Shown: positions 22,258 through 35,076 of the stretch, piece after piece
Numbering within the stretch: position 1 is the stretch's first letter
How the letters are laid out: the number at the start of each line of letters is the position of its first letter
NCBI RefSeq assembly: GCF_033807575.1
Contig: NC_084719.1
Span: 2,356,001-2,420,000, forward strand
Direction: 5' to 3'
Origin: Cydia pomonella
Lineage: Eukaryota; Arthropoda; Insecta; Lepidoptera; Tortricidae
DNA length: 64,000 bases
Translations under genes and position numbers: made by a program
The notes under the pieces: model-generated
What the model was told of the DNA's origin: nothing
Database searches by the model: none
Seen by the model: the letters and a program-made list of their open reading frames with translations, nothing else

Positions 22258-23127
22258 AAGTTTGTATATGCACTTAGTGTTTTAAAAATAAATACCAATT
22301 TGGAATCTGCTATGACGGCTTATTACGCGTACGCGCACGCCTGGCTGAGTTACGGCGTAGTCCTGTGGGGTGCGAGCACCGATGCTCACCAACTATTTGT
22401 TATGCAAAAAAAGTGTGTTCGCATTCTAACCAATACACGTATTCCAAATAGTTGTCAACAACATTTTAGAGACCTTAAAATATTAACACTACCCTCTATG
22501 TATATTATGGAGGCAGCAGTATTTGTCAGGAGCCACCCCCACTTATTTAACGGAACGGAAGTATTCAAACCCGAGAGTAGACGGAAAAATCAAATTATCT
22601 TACCGCCTAGCAAGTTTGTCATGGTTCAAAATGGTCCCTTCTATCGATGTGTCCAAATAATGCAAAAAAATCCCGATACTGTTAAACAATTCAGCGACAT
22701 TAAGTTATTTAAAAATAAATTAAGGAGGATACTTATTGAGAAATGTTATTATACCATAGAAATTTTTTTAAGGATCAATCTTTAGCGAACATGACATAAA
22801 ACATTTAATTTTATATTTACTGAGAATGAATTTATCTACATATTTTCTCTAATGTAAAACATTGGCATATACGTAATTATGTTGACATGCACGACTTGTT
22901 ATAATTATAAACTAACTTAGTAATTGCTCTCATGTTTAAATTTAGTTTAAACCAAGTGTTGCATGATAATTTTATTATTGTAATTTTTATTTAGGATTAA
23001 GTAACATGTCCCATATTGTATGCCCTAACAGGGTATCATGTACCTACTAAGTCTAAAAATAAGATCTTTATGTACTGATGAACATGATAAAACAATGGAT
23101 TAAATGAAATGAAATGAAATGAAATAT
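22258..23127 (+). mobile_element. 5'-truncated jockey-like LINE: RT C-terminus, 3' UTR and GAAAT tail
   Basis: An open frame from 22258 to the stop at 22783-22785 encodes about 175 residues; it includes AWLSYGVVLWGAS, then MQKKCVRIL and LKILTLPSMYI. This matches the region C-terminal to the reverse-transcriptase palm in jockey/CR1-like ORF2 proteins of insects. The catalytic RT core and endonuclease are missing. The 3' UTR carries CCCTAACAGGGTATCATGTACC near 23020 and ends in AAATGAAATGAAATGAAATG. A UTR from the same family, with a GATAT tail, is at 55480-55577. Confidence 0.8.
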
Positions 23128-24138
23128 GGTAAGGTATGTATGTAAGTTAACCCTTTGACAACGAATATAATAATTACGACAACAATTCTTGTTTGAGACG
23201 TTGTCAAAGTTGTCAAACACAGAGACCTGTCGTTTGTGACAGCCGCCTACTGTTATAGAAATAGAGAAACTTTATTTTACTCCAAAGGATATCACTTAAT
23301 GTTAGGTCATTAAATGTCAAATACACATCGGTACATAACCAAGGTATAATACGATTACCTAATATTTTATAAAGGTAAGTAATCTAGTACGATCTAGTTT
23401 CAAATATCTTTCCAAGGCAACGATCCTTATTGCCAGTGCTTAGGGGCGTGTTCATATTATTTTCAAAACGTTTACTTGTAAAAATGTTTGTTAACTTGAC
23501 TGTACTTACAGAATAAAAATCAAACGCTTACTTCACGTCAGTTTTGATAGTTCTATCTAACGATACCCTCGTTGGAGACGGGACGAAATCAAGGAAGATA
23601 TATTATGTGTTTTCGTAGAATTAATTTTTTCAGTTGTTCGGCATGTATAATAAAGTATACCTTCACCTAGTAAAGTATAGTACCTAATTTACCTATCCAT
23701 GCTAGACTATCAGCGTCAAGAGGTCTTAACACTATTGGTCACTATTGGGAGATAATTTAGTAATACTTAATACATAATCATGATACGTTCTTTAATAGAG
23801 AAACCGCCAGACGAACATGGTGAACTAACTACCATGTTGATAACGAATCCATAAAAACGACTACTTTAACGACTAGTCGTTCACGACACGCGTCAGACTC
23901 GTATTAACCGATATTGTTATATTTTATGACTTTCCCTTGTGCAGTCTGCAGCGAAAATAGCGGACAAACGGGTACCGTGTTCAAAATTTCCTATATACTT
24001 GCCGTCTCTTAATAATATATAAAGTTGTGTTTAGATGAACTTCTGCCGCCAACTGATATCAGAAATCAAAAATCATAAATTCTTTATTTCAATTGATAGA
24101 ACGTATAGGGATATTACAATATTTTATGTTTCATTACA
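23128..24138. other. AT-rich DNA without a supported gene
   Basis: Holds a weak inverted repeat (CCCTTTGACAACG near 23153 and CGTTGTCAAAG near 23199) and otherwise unremarkable AT-rich sequence. Confidence 0.5.
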
Positions 24139-24363
24139 TACCGGGTGCCCACTTGCCCAGTAATTATTGGACAACCTTCTAACCACTGACAGGTCACCTT
24201 AGGCTGGTCCAAATAATGCACTTGTCCAAGTAAAGACAGAAAAGTTGGATTATCTCGAAAACCATGAAACTTTTACTAGACCTATACCTGCATTATCTGG
24301 ACCAGCCTAAGGTGCCCTGTCGGTGGTCAGAAGTTTATCCATTAATTACTGGGCACCCTGTAT
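24139..24363. mobile_element. Foldback element, 225 bp (TACCGGGTGCCC ends)
   Basis: The outer arms GGGTGCCCACTTGCCCAGTAATTA and TTAATTACTGGGCACCC are inverted. An inner pair CACCTTAGGCTGGTCCAAAT / TATCTGGACCAGCCTAAGGTG is nearly perfect. No ORF. Confidence 0.75.
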
Positions 24364-25063
24364 ATCTATCTAGCTTTCATGCAAGCGTGCAAATAAATAG
24401 GTATATTATGTAGTCAATAAAATCAAAAAAATATGTACATTAAAATAAATATAAAATATTAAATTGTAAGAGTTAACATAATAGGCATAGGGAATGAAAC
24501 TACAGGGAAGTTGGCTATTCTTACAAGCGGAAAATTTGTTCCATTTATAGGAGTTAAAATTAAGCTTACTAAATAGAACACAAGAAATAAAGAAAAGTTG
24601 ACGTCGGTCGGCCAATATTTATACCAATAAAACTTATATTTTTGGAAAGCTAATGAGTTTTTCCTTAAAGTTTGAGATAACATTCATTGCGGTAAGGTTT
24701 GTGGTTTATTGAGTTGGAAGCATGTTTTATCGGTACTTGTGCCATCCATGTACGTTAAAAAATCATATTTTCTAGTATGTTTTTTTGTAAACGATTACAG
24801 TTATGATTGCGGTTATTGGGGCACAGTGATGGTGCGTTCGGTGTTCTTTCAAACGACACCTCACACGAACCGATCGGTCCCATGTGACTCAAGATGTGAT
24901 CAAATATCTATGATGGTCAGCCGCCATCTTCCCCCCACCTTTTTTTCGACTTCTTCCGCTCTCCATGAACTGGATCCGGTCAGTTCTACGTTCTACGAAA
25001 ATCGTGAAGGAGTCAACTCTGACCACTTTTGGTAAATCTTCCTATAGACTAGACAGACAGTAG
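24364..25063. other. No supported gene
   Basis: Several short overlapping ORFs are present, but none has a recognisable domain or splice context. Confidence 0.5.
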
Positions 25064-25195
25064 TTATAAATAAATAAATATTATAGGACATTATTACACA
25101 AATTGACTAAGTCCCACAATAAGCTCAATAAGGCTTGTGTTGAGGGTACTTAGACAACGATATATATAATATATAAAAATATTCAATAAATATCA
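25064..25195 (-). mobile_element. SINE-like fragment, antisense
   Basis: (TAAA)n at 25066-25079, then ACACAAATTGACTAAGTCCC, AGGCTTGTGTTGAGGGTACT and AGACAACGATATATATAATA. This order matches, in reverse, a widespread lepidopteran SINE/LINE 3' region from memory; the TAAA run is the tail. Confidence 0.6.
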
Positions 25196-27236
25196 GGTAG
25201 CTGATGTATTGTAACAACAAAACATGTATATATTCATGATTTAAATTTGAATCAGTTCAGCTGTGTTTAAATGTTTACCGTTTAAGCTTAATATATCGTA
25301 TTTTATGCAGAGTTCATGAATAATGCATAGTTTACCGACTAGTGAACATTTTCAGCGCAATAACAGCAACATTCTTAACTGAACATCGGTGGACCTTATA
25401 TGATTGCAATAAGGTTGATATTTGGGCAGTAAACAGTGTTAACGATACAAAAAGTTTAGATGCTATTAACAGTTTACAGTTTATGTTATAGACGTTATAG
25501 TATAACAACGATTAAATTATTTATCTAATAAAGTATTGAGGGCACTGAGCATACACTAATTAGTCACATGAAATTCAATAGCCCTTCCCGATCACACGTG
25601 GTCATATTCCCTTCCGCCAGGTTTCACGTCACATAATTAGGCATCTTTAATCTAGATATATTTTAATTTAAGAAAACAGTACTAAAAGGAATTTTGGCAA
25701 TATTGTAAAAACAGCAGTACCTAAAGTAAAAGTGCTTTTATTAAAATGGGTGTTTCAAAAAATAAAATTAATAGTTCGGCCAAGTAAATGTAAGTCAGCC
25801 GTGCGCACCCCAAGGGTTCCGTACTTTAGATGTTTACCTAATGGCTTTATAAAGTTTTTAACATTTGCCTCTCCTTATCACAATACCTTCGTCACCCATT
25901 TTAGAACCCTCCCTATCCCTTACCGTATGACTAAAGTTATGTACGGGCCCGAATAATTTTACTATTAGCTTAACAATAAATATCTGGTTTAGCAAATTTG
26001 TCATCGCTGGCAAAATAGCGGGTATAAAATGAATAGGCTTTTTTGTTTTTGAGGATACGCGTGTTCACGCAAAACAAATTGTCCCGTAATGAAAACCGGC
26101 TAGATTGAAAATGTTGACAACGTTTTGAAATAATAGCTATACAAGATGTTTCTAAATGTAATACAGAATACAGATTTTTATTGGTAAAAGCAAATTTTAT
26201 AATAAATTAATTATAACATAATTAGGGGACCCTCCCGGGGGACTTTTCATAGGGTATCTTTTACAATAAATGTAATTTAATTTAGTTACTCTATATTTAA
26301 TTGGATTGTAGTTTGTATAAGTGTATAACTTATAATGTAATTTAACATAATTTAAATTAGCTCCGTAATAAATCACTAATTACTTAAAAATAAATTTGAC
26401 CCCTATTTTCAACATCCATCCACACCCTACTGATTCATGAGACTTTGTGAGAAAGGATGTATAAAAATTTTCTTTTTCAAATGAATGAGAAGCGCAACAT
26501 TATCAAAAATGAAGGAAAACTAGACCAAACATTATGAAGTAACAAACATAAAAAAAACATACAGCCGAATTGAGAACCTCCTCCTTTTGGAATCTTGAAG
26601 CCGGTTAAAATATTTGATTGGATTTATGTAAATTCCGCTCTGTTCATCGCCTTACATATATATTGCTCATCTAACAATACTATAGGACATTTTACTTGTA
26701 TGTACCAGAAGTGCAAAACCTTAATTTTGAACGTGCCTAAACAATTATACCAACCATAATATATATTATAATGAAAGGAATTGAGGAACTAAACTCGTAT
26801 GAATATATGTTTCCTTTTAGCCGATTCGTAATAGAAAAGTAACTTATTTAAATATAAATAATTCCATATCTGAAGTCTCCAATATACCAGCATTACAGTC
26901 GTAACAACATTGCCATCAGGTGATTTAAAACTTATCTAAGAACCCATAATATATTCCAGAAATCAATACATAAATATATTACAAATCGTTTCAATAAATC
27001 CGTTTTAGAGATAAATATAATGTTGTTTCGTATATCTAACATGCAAAAATCTTTCCACCCAAAAAATGTGCCTGTTTTGTTATTAATTATTTTGATTTGA
27101 AGGTTGACTTTATCAAACTGCAAGGAACGAAGACTAGAGGATTTCATATTAACTTCGATACCTTCACGTACCTACACGTGAACCCGCGTAACAACGCGTA
27201 ACGCGTCCTTGGGAAAAGGATAACTCGCGCTAGATC
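25196..27236. other. Long AT-rich stretch without a supported gene
   Basis: Short ORFs only. A repeat fragment may lie at 25795-25955 (AGGGTTCCGTAC near 25811, TACCGTATGACTAAAG near 25921). Nothing else stands out. Confidence 0.5.
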
Positions 27237-27348
27237 TGTCCGGGTCCGAGCCGAGGCTTCCTACACTTCTGTATAAAGGATCACGTGACCACCCGTCTGA
27301 CACTATCACCCGTTGTAGAACAAGCCTCGGCCCGGACCCCGACAGTTC
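27237..27348. mobile_element. Foldback element, 112 bp
   Basis: CTGTCCGGGTCCGAGCCGAG and CTCGGCCCGGACCCCGACAG are imperfect inverted ends around GCTTCCTACAC/GTTGTAGAACAAGC. GC-rich against AT-rich flanks. Confidence 0.6.
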
Positions 27349-28089
27349 TACTTAAAGAGAGTCATTTTTAAAAGGGGCATCTTGACAAATGGACATACAA
27401 GATTCTAAGGTTACTTTTCTCCTTAAACAAAAAATAATTTAGAACTAAGTATACTTATTTCATAATATAACACTCGTACGTGTTCCTTTAAACAGCACTG
27501 TTCAGGTATTATTCAGAAGGCTCCCAAAAGTTGAACCTTCTGTAAGTTTCGTTTCTTTGAAGCGGAATGTAATGTTTAAGGGTAATTAGCCCTGGTCTAA
27601 TTAATGTAAGTACAAATTAATATTTACATTTATGATGAAAGAATTCTGCGTAATTTACTGAATTTAATATAAAGTAGGCGTGTAATTTGAAATGCGTTGT
27701 GCGTAGATTGCTTAGGTTTTAACAGGTAAAGGTTTTTTCATATCTTCTGTTATAATTTGATTCTTTGACTTAAGAAGAAAAATATTACAGGCTGACAAAG
27801 CAGAGATGCTTTCCATGTAGATTTTCGTGCATTGCTGCTATTTCTATTGCACGTATTTAATGTTGAATATGTTTTAGGCAATGAGTTTTTTGCTCGAAAT
27901 AAAATGATTTAAATTTCAAAAAAATACTATTTTAAATATACACTTCTTTATTGCCCACTGTAGTCCCTACTTAACTTGGTACCACTTGCAAAGTTGTAGA
28001 ACTTTACGGCTATTAGAAATAGGTTAAAATCGACTTGCTAAGATTGTATTACAATATTGTTACAAGTGTTGTTACAACGTGTTACGCCA
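27349..28089. other. AT-rich DNA, nothing recognised
   Basis: No ORF or repeat that I can support. Confidence 0.5.
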
Positions 28090-28294
28090 GCCTCTCCCGC
28101 ACAAGACGTCAACGACAGCTAGCCAAAATGGCCTCTCCCGTGCAAGACGTCAACGTCAGCTAGCCAAAATGGCCTCTCCCGTATAAGACGTCCACGACAG
28201 CTAGCCAAAATGGCCTCTCCCGTACAAGACGTCAACGTCAGCTAGCCAAAATGGCCTCTCCCGTACAAGACGTCAACGTCAGCTAGCCATAATG
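28090..28294. repeat. 41-bp minisatellite, five copies
   Basis: Five tandem units of exactly 41 bp start at 28090, 28131, 28172, 28213 and 28254. Each contains GCCTCTCCCG, AAGACGTC and CAGCTAGCCAAAATG. Copies 4 and 5 differ only at the end (AAAATG versus ATAATG). Because 41 is not a multiple of three, continuous coding across units is unlikely. Confidence 0.97.
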
Positions 28295-29210
28295 TATGGG
28301 AAAGTCAATTATTTTTCGTGATTTCGGGATGGTCCCATTGTGAATAGAGAATACCTGGAAATGAGAATTTGACACCCAAGAGCGTTTTGTAAAGTTTTCA
28401 GTACTTTTTTCCTAAAACTATAACTCAGTATATTGTGTTAAAAAAATACGTAGGTACCTAAATATCAAAATTAATTCGAAAAATATTATTAGCGCTAGCT
28501 TGCGCTCGAGTTCAGTGCTATGCATTCGTATTGTACAAATATTATATTGGTATATTGCATGCCTTGCTGTTTCTTAACACGGGTTTTGATAACGCATATC
28601 GTAAACAATTGTTACATGTGGGCTAATTACACGAAACCTTATTTGTTATTGAGTATTTCTATTTTCGTATTTCTAAGATTTCCTTGTTCACTAACCTCGT
28701 CACACGAATTTGTTTGCATAAAACATTTCCATTACTTACACCGCTTAGGGGATGGTGATTAGGTTAAAAAGTATTTTTATGTTAGCTTTCATAAAGCTAC
28801 TTATCTATTTATACTTTGTTTAGACACTGGTCCGCCGTCCTGGCACGCGGAAGACTTCTCGGGAAAAATTACGAAACGTAAAGTGGAAAATAAAACGGCT
28901 TACCTTAAGTACGGAATTTTCTTAAGATTTCCCCCCCTATTCCCTATTTCACCCGGCTGGTGAATGTCGAGACAAAAAAATAAATGACTTTCATAAAATT
29001 AATGGATAGCTCATAAAAACTTTTAATTCAGGTTAAATTTCATCGTTGTTATGTAGTAATTGCTATTTTACGGCCAAGAGCTTGAACAAAATTCGCTATA
29101 AAATTATTATTAAATTAAATTACTTCTAATACACAGAGTGATTTTAGGACTAAACAGTTTTCCAAGGAATATCTCGTTTCATGAAAAGCGTTGGCAAACA
29201 CAGCTGCTTT
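28295..29210. other. AT-rich DNA without a supported gene
   Basis: One ORF at 28520-28762 (80 codons) has no recognisable feature. Poly-C at 28931-28937. Confidence 0.5.
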
Positions 29211-29968
29211 TAGGGTTTCCAAGCCGAAATGGCAAAAACGGAACCCATAGTTTCGCCTTGTCCATCTGTCTGCCGTCATGTTGCAGCCATTTTATTTTGA
29301 AACGATAAAATATAGTTTTTTTTTACGAGCTATGGAACATACGTGTATTTTGCAAGCCCCTACTAGTTTTGAAGTTAAAAAATATGAACATATTTTTAGG
29401 AGTGGGGGGGTACTCCATACATATAACTAAAAGTAAAAAAAACAAGTGAAAACACTTGATTGTAGGGCACACCAATTGAAAGGACCTTAAAAATAACAAT
29501 AAGTTTGTTAAAAAGGTTTTTTATTTAGTGAATATTTTGGCAATAATAGATTGGAAAGTCAGAAATAATGTGTTCACATTTCAGAAATAAACTTTTTCCG
29601 AAATCGATAACTTTTTATTCAGAATTTAAAATTAACTACTTGAATTAATGTTATGATGGTGTTTAAGTTCGGGTATACTAACATTGTTAATTATTACATA
29701 TGCCATTCGAATATACGTGATAGTTAGGCAGTGTCTTACGTGAGCGAATAACTCGCGATCGCGAAACGGCGCGGCGCGGCGCGGGTGAATTCAATCTTTT
29801 GATACCTATAGGAGTGTCCTACGTGGGCGATCTCCGAATGCCGTTGGGCCAATATTTGCGTTGGGAAATTTTCTCAGATGATGTATTTCTGTAGCCGCTA
29901 TAACGGCAAATACTTAAACAGTACGGAACCCTCGATGGGCGAGTCCGACTCGCACTTGGCCGGTTTTT
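29211..29968. mobile_element. Copy of the 16228-type dispersed repeat, interrupted
   Basis: It starts AGGGTTTCCAAGCC, with TTGTCCATCTGTCTGCCG, and ends TACGGAACCCTCGATGGGCG and CGACTCGCACTTGGCCGG before a T-run. It includes the landmark CAGATGATGTATTTCTGTAG near 29876. The centre contains extra sequence, including a very GC-rich patch (29750-29790, repeated GGCGC), probably a separate insertion. Confidence 0.6.
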
Positions 29969-30019
29969 TGTGTAAGATAGTGACTTATGATCTCAATTTC
30001 TGATCTTAATTTTAAATGT

Positions 30020-30146
30020 AAATAGGCTTTGTTTTTAATTTTTATTGTACTAATTTTAATTTTAAGTTAGTTTTAACTTTAATCTAGTTTTATTTTGAAA
30101 TGTAAATTGACTTTATGAATAAATGAGTATGAGTATGAGTATGACG
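30020..30146 (+). mobile_element. Probable retroelement 3' tail with (GAGTAT)n
   Basis: A T-rich low-complexity stretch leads to GACTTTATGAATAAATGAG and then three copies of TATGAG. Same architecture as the other LINE tails here (AATAAATGA followed by a short tandem repeat). Confidence 0.45.
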
Positions 30147-31248
30147 GTTTTACAACGGGGTGCGATTACCTCGTAAAATACCTCTTTTTGACAATGTCTC
30201 GTTTTTGCTACAAAAAGTTGTAAGTAGATCTAGATTCCAGAATATAATATCCATATCAAGTCAATAATCAGATTTCAGAATATTCAGAATATTCCGATGC
30301 ACGAATATACAAAAGGTCAACACGTTTGTTGATTACAAAATCAAAGTAGGTTCCTAAAAAGCAAATTACCCAGCGTTGGAAAGGGTCGGATTAAAGTAAA
30401 AAAACACGCTCGGAGCGATCATGTGCTACCGGTTTACGCACAATGGGGGAGGACAAACAATGCGTGTTTACCCTTAGGGGGAGATTGACTCCTATAGAGT
30501 GTGCATTACGAAGCAAACATGAAACTTCACGGCCAAGCTACCTTACCACATCTCTTAGGGTCAAGCTCACTTATACTTTTTATAACACGTCTAACGTGTT
30601 GTCACCGGGTTGGCATATACGTTGTGAGCTTGCTTGATGGTAACTAGTTAGACATACGCGTTCCCGACCCTTTAAACAAAACATGTACCTCCACTACTTT
30701 TTATAAGAACTTATAGATACTTATAAAGGACTTGTATGTGACTCCATCATTGGATTATAATATATTACGTACGTATCGTCGTACGTATTTTGACGGACGC
30801 AGACACTTGTCTTGTCTCGGCAATAGTTATAGTTATAGGTATAGTTATACTAGCTAACTGAAATCGGAAAGTTTGTGCACGTTTTGACTATTACTCACAT
30901 ATGGCTGTTGCTCGACATGGTGCTGATATTTTTTGTAATATTCGACGAGTCATTGAAGTAAAAACGGCTTAATCTTAAGTGGTCTTAAGAGTCACACGAA
31001 CACGCCGCTAAAAAGCCACTTCCATACAATCGAAGTTACGCTCTCAGGCGCATTCTGAAATTACATGAATTTTGACATGAATATAGAGAAAATAGAGAGA
31101 GTTGTGTACCTATGTAAAACTACTACTCGGTCTAATTTATTTGTATTACAAGTTCTAGCAACCTAAACTAGTTAAGTAGACAGTTATATAACACTTGAAT
31201 ATTCGTAACTTCGATAGTATGGTGGTGGCTAGTTTCCTGCGACTCTAA
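30147..31248. other. No supported gene
   Basis: Short ORFs only, no recognised domain. TATAGT repeats near 30825-30850. Confidence 0.5.
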
Positions 31249-31429
31249 CAGGCGTATTCGCTTCGTTTCTAATAAAAGGTTAAGAATTAGGTAACAGTTA
31301 TTGATCTGATCTGTTTGAATCAAAAGTGAAGTTTTGGTTGAAGAAATGCCACTAATGACTCTGACAGATCCGATCCATAACTGATCTAGATCTCATTCAC
31401 AACTTTTAGTTAAAATACGAATACGCCTG
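31249..31429. mobile_element. PIF/Harbinger-type MITE, 181 bp, TAA-flanked
   Basis: CAGGCGTATTCG (31249-31260) and CGAATACGCCTG (31418-31429) are perfect inverted ends, flanked by TAA at 31246-31248 and 31430-31432. Ends resemble those of the element at 13376 (both CAG..C...ATTCG). Confidence 0.72.
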
Positions 31430-32607
31430 TAACATAATTAACACACATTACACATAGGTGGCCGACGTGGCCGTGAGAGTCTAGGAAAAATGTTTAACTC
31501 AACATGCTGCATCTAGCGAGTAAATTGCCTACACGCACGCAGTTGCTCTGGTATGAAACTAAAATCTTACACGACGTACTGGGCATTCGAAGTATTCGAT
31601 CCTGAAAAGGCCCTTTCAGCAATAGGGTCCGCACTTGTGTAGAATCTAGACGAACACATTGGATTCAGTAAGAACTCTTACAATACTTATGTATTTTTGT
31701 TTATTTGATATTTTTATTTAGTTTCGATCATGGTGGGATATTATTAAATATGGTACTCTGAAAATTATATTTTTTTCTCCATTGACAATGCTGGAGCGTC
31801 AGTCATGCGTGACCGCAGCTGGTGCAGCCCAGCTGAAACCTCGGGTAAGGTAAAAATAATTAAATTATACCACATTAGACCCGTTTTAATGACTAAATGC
31901 TTTTGGACCAGGTGTTATTTCAACTTATTGTTATCGCTTTTTTTTTATTGCACAAAAGAAAAACTTAATGTACTAAAGGCGAACTTAATGCCATGAGGCA
32001 TTCTCTACCAATCAACCTTAGGGCAAAGCAGAAAAGATTGTAGGCGGTGCGGTGCTTTTGTCATTAAATAACCCCTAGAGAAGGGAAATTCGGGTTGAAA
32101 CTGTTTAATGACTTGTACGGCAACAAAGTCGCATCCAGCTAAAAATAAATATAATTTAATCAATAAGCAAACTAATAAGTCTTAGTCGGTAATTAATATT
32201 TGAATGGCATTTTCGTATTTCCTTTCCAAAGGCTAGTGGCAGCGTTTCCTTTCAGACCCGCATCACCCGTGACACTTCATCAGTCAAGTCATCGACGGGA
32301 GATCGAAGGACGTGTTAATTGAAACGGCTGTAACAGCACAGCGGAATGAACTGTCACAAGCGAGCAAAGCGGGATTTGGACGGTTCAAGGTGCATCCGCA
32401 CCGTAGTTAATTTTGGTGGAGCGACACATTAGATAACTTACCTAGTTACTTACTGTTCCACAGTGTTGCTCAACAGTTGCCCCACAAAATGGTATGGATG
32501 TTTAGGGCGCTTACCGCTGTCACATCAAAAGCATCAATGATAGCCATGATGTGATCTTCCACACTTGGTTCATTGGTTTGTTTTAGATTTCAGACAATCA
32601 GGGTTTA
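31430..32607. other. AT-rich DNA without a supported gene
   Basis: One 63-codon ORF at 31805; no recognised feature. Confidence 0.5.
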
Positions 32608-32788
32608 GGCTGCATTTCCACTAAGGAGGAGGATGGAGGAGATGAGTGGTGATAAGAGGAGACGTGTGAGAATCAACCATAGCATTGGTTCCTTTCTCCG
32701 TTCCGCTGTATTTCAACCAATGAAGTTTGTTCATTCCAGCAGGTCTTGTCTTATCTCCGCTTATCTTTGCCTCTGTGGAAAGTCAGCC
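32608..32788. mobile_element. MITE with GGCTGCATTTCCACTA-type ends, copy 2
   Basis: Left GGCTGCATTTCCACTAAGG, right CTCTGTGGAAAGTCAGCC. Same family as 17206-17396: both have GAGGAGA-type purine runs inside the left arm and CAACCAT(C/A)AGC in the interior. Confidence 0.72.
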
Positions 32789-33554
32789 TAACAGCCTTTA
32801 ACTTTAGCTTTGTCCACAGGAGGTAAACGTATTGTAAAAACAGGTCCACTAATCATCTGTATTGGAAGTATTAAAAATTTAATTGTCCAGTAATAGGATT
32901 TTTCGTTACATAGTCAATCGTTGCAGCAGATTTTCTCAAAGACTAAAAGGGATTTCATTATATTTTTAGGTAAATAACAGCTTTTATGGTCTTTGATGGT
33001 ACCCTTAGCACACATTATCATTAAAATATGTAACGTTTTTCTAACTTGAGCACTCATGCAAAAAGTCAGTAGACATTTATCAAGGTTTATAGAAATGCTG
33101 GCAAATCTTGATGACCACCCTGTAAACTATACCTAAAGTTCTATCAATTATTTTGAATTTTAACACTGAAGATGTACCTAAAATAATTTAGGCTGTCGTA
33201 AGCTTGATTCGGCTTCTAGCCGGCCTCGAGTAGGTATACAAACTAGAGTGAAGTAGGTACAACAAAGGGACTAGAGTTTCTATTTACCTTGTGGATCACT
33301 GAGCTTTTACTCAAAAGATTTAACTAACCTATAAACGCTTAAATCGATAAAACCTCTTAAAATGGACTGAAATAAAATGTTAGAAGCTAAATCTTGGGCA
33401 ACGAACATATAATTTGCAGGTATCCACAACATTTTGAAACTCGCGCTATGTAAATAGACAATTACCACCGAAGCAGTGTAAAATTACCCATTTTTTACCC
33501 ATTATTACCAGAGCAAGGATTAATTAGTTTCGCGATTTCAGGTATATTAAAAGT
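32789..33554. other. AT-rich DNA, nothing recognised
   Basis: No supportable ORF or repeat. Confidence 0.5.
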
Positions 33555-33690
33555 AGTTTTTTTATGACATATGAGGCAAACGAGCAGACAAATAACCTGG
33601 CGGTAATTACCATCACCCACGGACACCTGCAACACCAGAGCAACCCAGTGCATTGCCGGTCTTCAAGATGGGAGTACACTTTTTCTTGTA
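33555..33690 (+). mobile_element. Fragment of a dispersed lepidopteran repeat
   Basis: Landmarks TGAGGCAAACGAGCAGAC, ACCCACGGACACCTGCAACA and CAAGATGGGAGTACAC match a sequence I recall from many lepidopteran genomic clones. A possible continuation of the same family (CTTGAAGGTTTGAAAGTCGT) lies at 61275-61400. Confidence 0.5.
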
Positions 33691-34380
33691 CGCTCTTTTC
33701 CTGTTCTTTATTTTTTTCCTTTTTTTTTTGTTTAGTACACTACTCACCTCGCGAAGTATGGCTAAGGATTGAATAACACCACGACCCATCACGAACGGCC
33801 CATTATTCCAAAGATCTCGTTCACAGGTGCGACGAGTAAATCTTGGTGATTTATCCGGAGAATAAATCGCAGTCTGATGCGCGCCGACTCCCAACAAACT
33901 TCCTCCGTGTTATACTTAGTTTTGTAACAACCTCGGTGCTGTACTTGGCTTGATTATACACAAGTTATTTATCAGTCTAGGGACTTCTCCGTCTTATCGT
34001 ATATTATGTACGTATAAAACCATCGAAAATCTCAAAAACCGCAAACTACGTTTAGCATAAACATAAACTGTTTAAGTACCGCCGCAATGATGGCGCTCGA
34101 AACATGCCGTACCTGGACACGTCATAGCAATATATTATATGTCTAGATAAATCAGTGTACTCATACTCTGTACATACTCCGTACTCTGTATTCCCACGTT
34201 GTAAATTCGAAGTGCAAACTAGTTTTCCATTTAGTCTGTTGCGGCTGAGATGCGTGGTCAACTAGACTCGTAGATCAATCACATTATTTTCTTAAATATC
34301 TACTCACTTAGCGTTAATAACACTCCCATAACCTCCCATAGTCGTCGGTGCATGCAGCTCATGAAATACGGCGTGTCGTG
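33691..34380. other. Left flank of the mag-like element, no gene
   Basis: Short ORFs without features. The TCGTG at 34376-34380 is the left target duplication of the retrotransposon. Confidence 0.5.
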
Positions 34381-34467
34381 TGATGTGAATGAAAAGCGTA
34401 TTCGATAACAACTGAACTTTATTTTCTCTACCCTCTAATACATATCTTTATGATTACCCACACAACA
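34381..34467 (-). repeat. 3' LTR of the mag-like element
   Basis: 87 bp, TG...CA ends when read on either strand, identical to the copy at 39125-39211. An AATAAAG string on the coding strand may be the polyadenylation signal. Confidence 0.93.
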
Positions 34468-35076
34468 TCTTTCCCGTTACGAAAATAAGTCATAAGTACA
34501 TAAGTAGCATAAGCTTAAGCTACATTATTATAATTGCAATGGATATAGAAGCTAACTTTACATAAGTATAAAGTTGAAGTACTATTATATTGGTATATAA
34601 AAGATATAATTATTGGAGTAATAATTGTATATATTAATGACGTAACAGTCTAATCGTTACGAATAAATACATTAGTGCTACTGCAAGTATATATCAGTTA
34701 TTACTATATATCTTAACAAAGTAATAAACAAGATGCTTCGCGTATTATTGATCATATTGTAATTGTGCCAGTTGACACAGTGACAATGCGATAGTTATTA
34801 TTACTATTTTAGATAAACATGCACGTAATCTAATCTTTAACAGAAGCACACGCATACGAGTACTACAAATAAGTAAATAACCATTCTTAACTCAGTAAAA
34901 TACACACTTGCATGCACGTAAACGTAGCTTAACATTGAGTATTTAGGTAAGTAAGGAGAATGATCTCCTTTTTTTTTTAATTATTATTATTATGAGGATT
35001 ATATTAGCTTAATTAATTATTTTAATTGACAATAACTGTAAGGGTAACTTTTTCATTGGCCTGGAAAAATTAAGAG
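34468..35076 (-). other. 3' noncoding region of the mag-like element
   Basis: AT-rich, no ORF; the purine-rich GGGAAAGA immediately before the 3' LTR is the likely plus-strand primer. Confidence 0.65.

Noticed and set aside
24709..25035. 108-codon ORF as a gene
   Set aside because: No recognisable domain or neighbours; composition like random sequence.
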